In this document: positions 62,591 through 64,000 of the stretch, piece after piece
How positions within the stretch are numbered: position 1 is the first letter of the stretch
Layout of the letters: each line of letters begins with the position of its first letter
NCBI GenBank assembly: GCA_008638375.1
Contig: CM018052.1
Span: 19,565,571 to 19,629,570 of the forward strand
Direction of reading: 5' to 3'
DNA length: 64,000 nt
Origin: Nyssa sinensis
Taxonomy: Eukaryota; Streptophyta; Magnoliopsida; Cornales; Nyssaceae
Made by a program: the position numbers and the translations under genes
The notes under the pieces: generated by a model
Database searches by the model: none
The model's input: the letters and a program-made list of their open reading frames with translations, nothing else
Told to the model about the DNA's origin: nothing

Positions 62591-63757
62591 AGACCAAATA
62601 GCGGACAAAAGCCTTATCCGTGGATAGGCTATCCTCAATCGCATACAGGTTATTTAATTGGGCCCAAGACCTTGTAACCAAACGGTCTGTATTCAGGTTT
62701 TAAAATTTAAAACCTTTTAAGCCCAAAATGACGTCGTCCCACTTATGGGGTGTCTCACCCCTGTTGTCAACACGTGTCCGAGTCGATTCACTAGGTTTTA
62801 AACGAGTTGAGCGAGTCAACCCATCTTCTTTTCCCTCACCTAGGGTCACTGTTGCCCTAATTTTCTGCAAATCCAAAATTCCAATTTCATGGATTTTTAC
62901 TCACTGAATCTCTCTGTTTACGATTCTAAACTGTTTTTGGATTGTAAAGGATCATTTTTCCATTCATTTGAGAGCTTAAATAGAGCTCTACTGTTTGGTT
63001 CAAATTATACATCCCTTACGGTTTCTAGGCTGGTAAATGGCCATTTCTCCATGAAAGTTCATGGGATTTGGCTTGTTGTGTTCCTTATTTAGGGGGCTTC
63101 AATTTCCCATCCCAAAAACATGGGTTAAGGGTCTAACGTAGAGGTTGGGTTTCAAACCTGAAACCTGCAATACCAAATTTTAGGGCCTTTCTTTTCTTTT
63201 TTTGGTCGCGGACCATTGTTTTTAGAACAATACTGGGGTCTTGCTGAGGTCTCAATAAACAAATTAAGGTTTGGTTTGCATGGTTTCAGACCTGCTCCAG
63301 CCAAGGTCCTTTAATGGCTGTTCGTCCTAGTTTGTTCTTGACAAGCCCTTTTTGACCCTCTAATTCAGTTCTAATAATTTACAAGGTAAAAAATGAACTC
63401 ATGCATGCTTAAGAAAACCAAAACAACTTGCATATAGGTATAGATTCTAGAGAGAGAAAGTATGGGTTTACCTCATTTTCTTCCTGTTTCTCTTTCTTCT
63501 GCGCATCAGTTCCCTTTCTTTCTCTCACACTTCCTCTCTCTCCCCTTTAACTTCTCTCTCAACCGACCTTACGGTCAGTGGCATTGCCACTTGTAATTAT
63601 AGAGAACACTACACACGTACACACAGCTGCATGGCAGCCTCCACTCACTCTCTCTCTAGCTTCTCTATTATTCTACAACCTTCTACTTCCACTATCTTCT
63701 ACTTCCTTCTCATTTCTTCTTATTTCATTTCTTTTTCTTTTCTTTCATTTTCTTTAT

Positions 63758-63990
63758 ACACACACACACACACACACACGCATACACATATATATATATA
63801 TATTGCATACCCGTATATATATATATATACATTTATAACTATTTACATGTATTTAGTATATATATATATATATGTGTGTGTGTGTTCTCATTTATATATC
63901 TATATATATATATAATTTAATATGTAATTGTATTAGTTCATATGTATGCATATATATATACATACACTTATATTTATTTATATATTTCGA
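63758..63990. repeat. Compound (AC)n/(TA)n/(TG)n microsatellites
   Basis: (AC)n at 63758-63779, (TA)n at 63788-63802, 63815-63829 and 63859-63872, (TG)n at 63873-63884, and further TA runs to the window end. They lie just upstream of the TATA-like motif of the LTR block. Confidence 0.85.
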
Positions 63991-64000
63991 CTACACACAC

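Larger units (their letters stand above)
60075..64000 (-). mobile_element. Long gypsy (Tekay/Del-like) LTR, antisense, runs off the window
   Basis: The left boundary is tgtcaccactcaaaaccc (minus: ...gggttttgagtggtgaca). Preceding minus-strand sequence has gggcccctaagacctccggg, gtggcggtcgcgata and gatccgcacaaggtggg, the U5 end I associate with Tekay/Del LTRs. No primer site follows on the minus side, and the gag frame at 59724 is cut exactly here, so this is a solo or 3' LTR inserted into that gag. A TATA-like ctataatt (minus) lies at 63595-63602. The other end and target duplication are not in the window, so the extent is inferred. Confidence 0.5.

Noticed and set aside
63578..63915. Frames of 86 and 94 codons at the right edge
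   Set aside because: They run through CT-rich sequence and (AC)n/(TA)n microsatellites and encode only low-complexity HTHTHT/IYIYI runs.

Overview
The window is a stretch of a plant nuclear genome. The organism is a eudicot, probably a woody one, because of the low gene density, AT-rich spacers, GT-AG introns of up to 8.8 kb, and dense LTR retrotransposons, TRIMs, LINEs, SINEs and MITEs. The species cannot be named from sequence alone. Four host loci can be supported: (1) the first exon of a plastid 3-oxoacyl-ACP synthase I gene (minus, 3432-3899); (2) a five-exon HMG-box gene of HMGB14 type (plus, 7780-21501) that carries an apparent one-base frameshift; (3) an intact nine-exon nuclear ycf23/DUF561 gene (minus, 22093-29788, 306 aa); (4) an intact four-exon CHX-type cation/H+ antiporter gene (plus, 44636-49400, 839 aa). 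Genes 2 and 3 converge tail to tail, about 590 bp apart.

Layout. 1-657: 3' end of a Ty1/copia element. 2040-2640: decayed L1. 3.4-4.0 kb: KAS I exon and promoter. 4.0-7.5 kb: AT-rich spacer with a degenerate hAT-like element. 7.8-21.5 kb: HMGB14-like gene, whose introns 1 and 3 hold pieces of three LINEs, a Mutator-type MITE, an Au-type SINE with a 16-bp target duplication, a nested TRIM array, a tRNA-type SINE, a 411-codon L1 open frame and a small hAT MITE. 22.1-29.8 kb: ycf23 gene with an antisense TRIM and a hAT MITE in intron 3. 30-37 kb: spacer with two gypsy solo LTRs with exact 5-bp target duplications, MITEs and a copia-LTR-like block. 37.3-41.9 kb: complete but decayed Ty1/copia element, chimeric with a TRIM at its primer-binding site. 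42.5-43.1 kb: hAT MITE. 44.6-49.4 kb: CHX gene. 49.8-50.0 kb: gypsy LTR piece. 51.2-59.7 kb: Tat/Ogre-like gypsy 5' LTR, PBS and gag, with no pol visible. 59.7-60.1 kb: gag piece of another gypsy. 60.1 kb to the end: a long gypsy LTR-like block on the minus strand that holds a split, possibly spliced 91-codon frame.

The host genes share no pathway. KAS I extends plastid fatty acids, ycf23 is a conserved plastid protein of unknown role, HMGB14-like proteins bind DNA in the nucleus, and CHX moves K+ or other cations at a membrane. The most unusual structures are the copia/TRIM chimera joined at duplicated initiator-tRNA primer sites, a TRIM array with three 73-bp LTRs, the HMG-box frameshift, and the intron-like organisation inside the right-hand LTR block. 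All family assignments come from motif recognition by eye; no database search was run.
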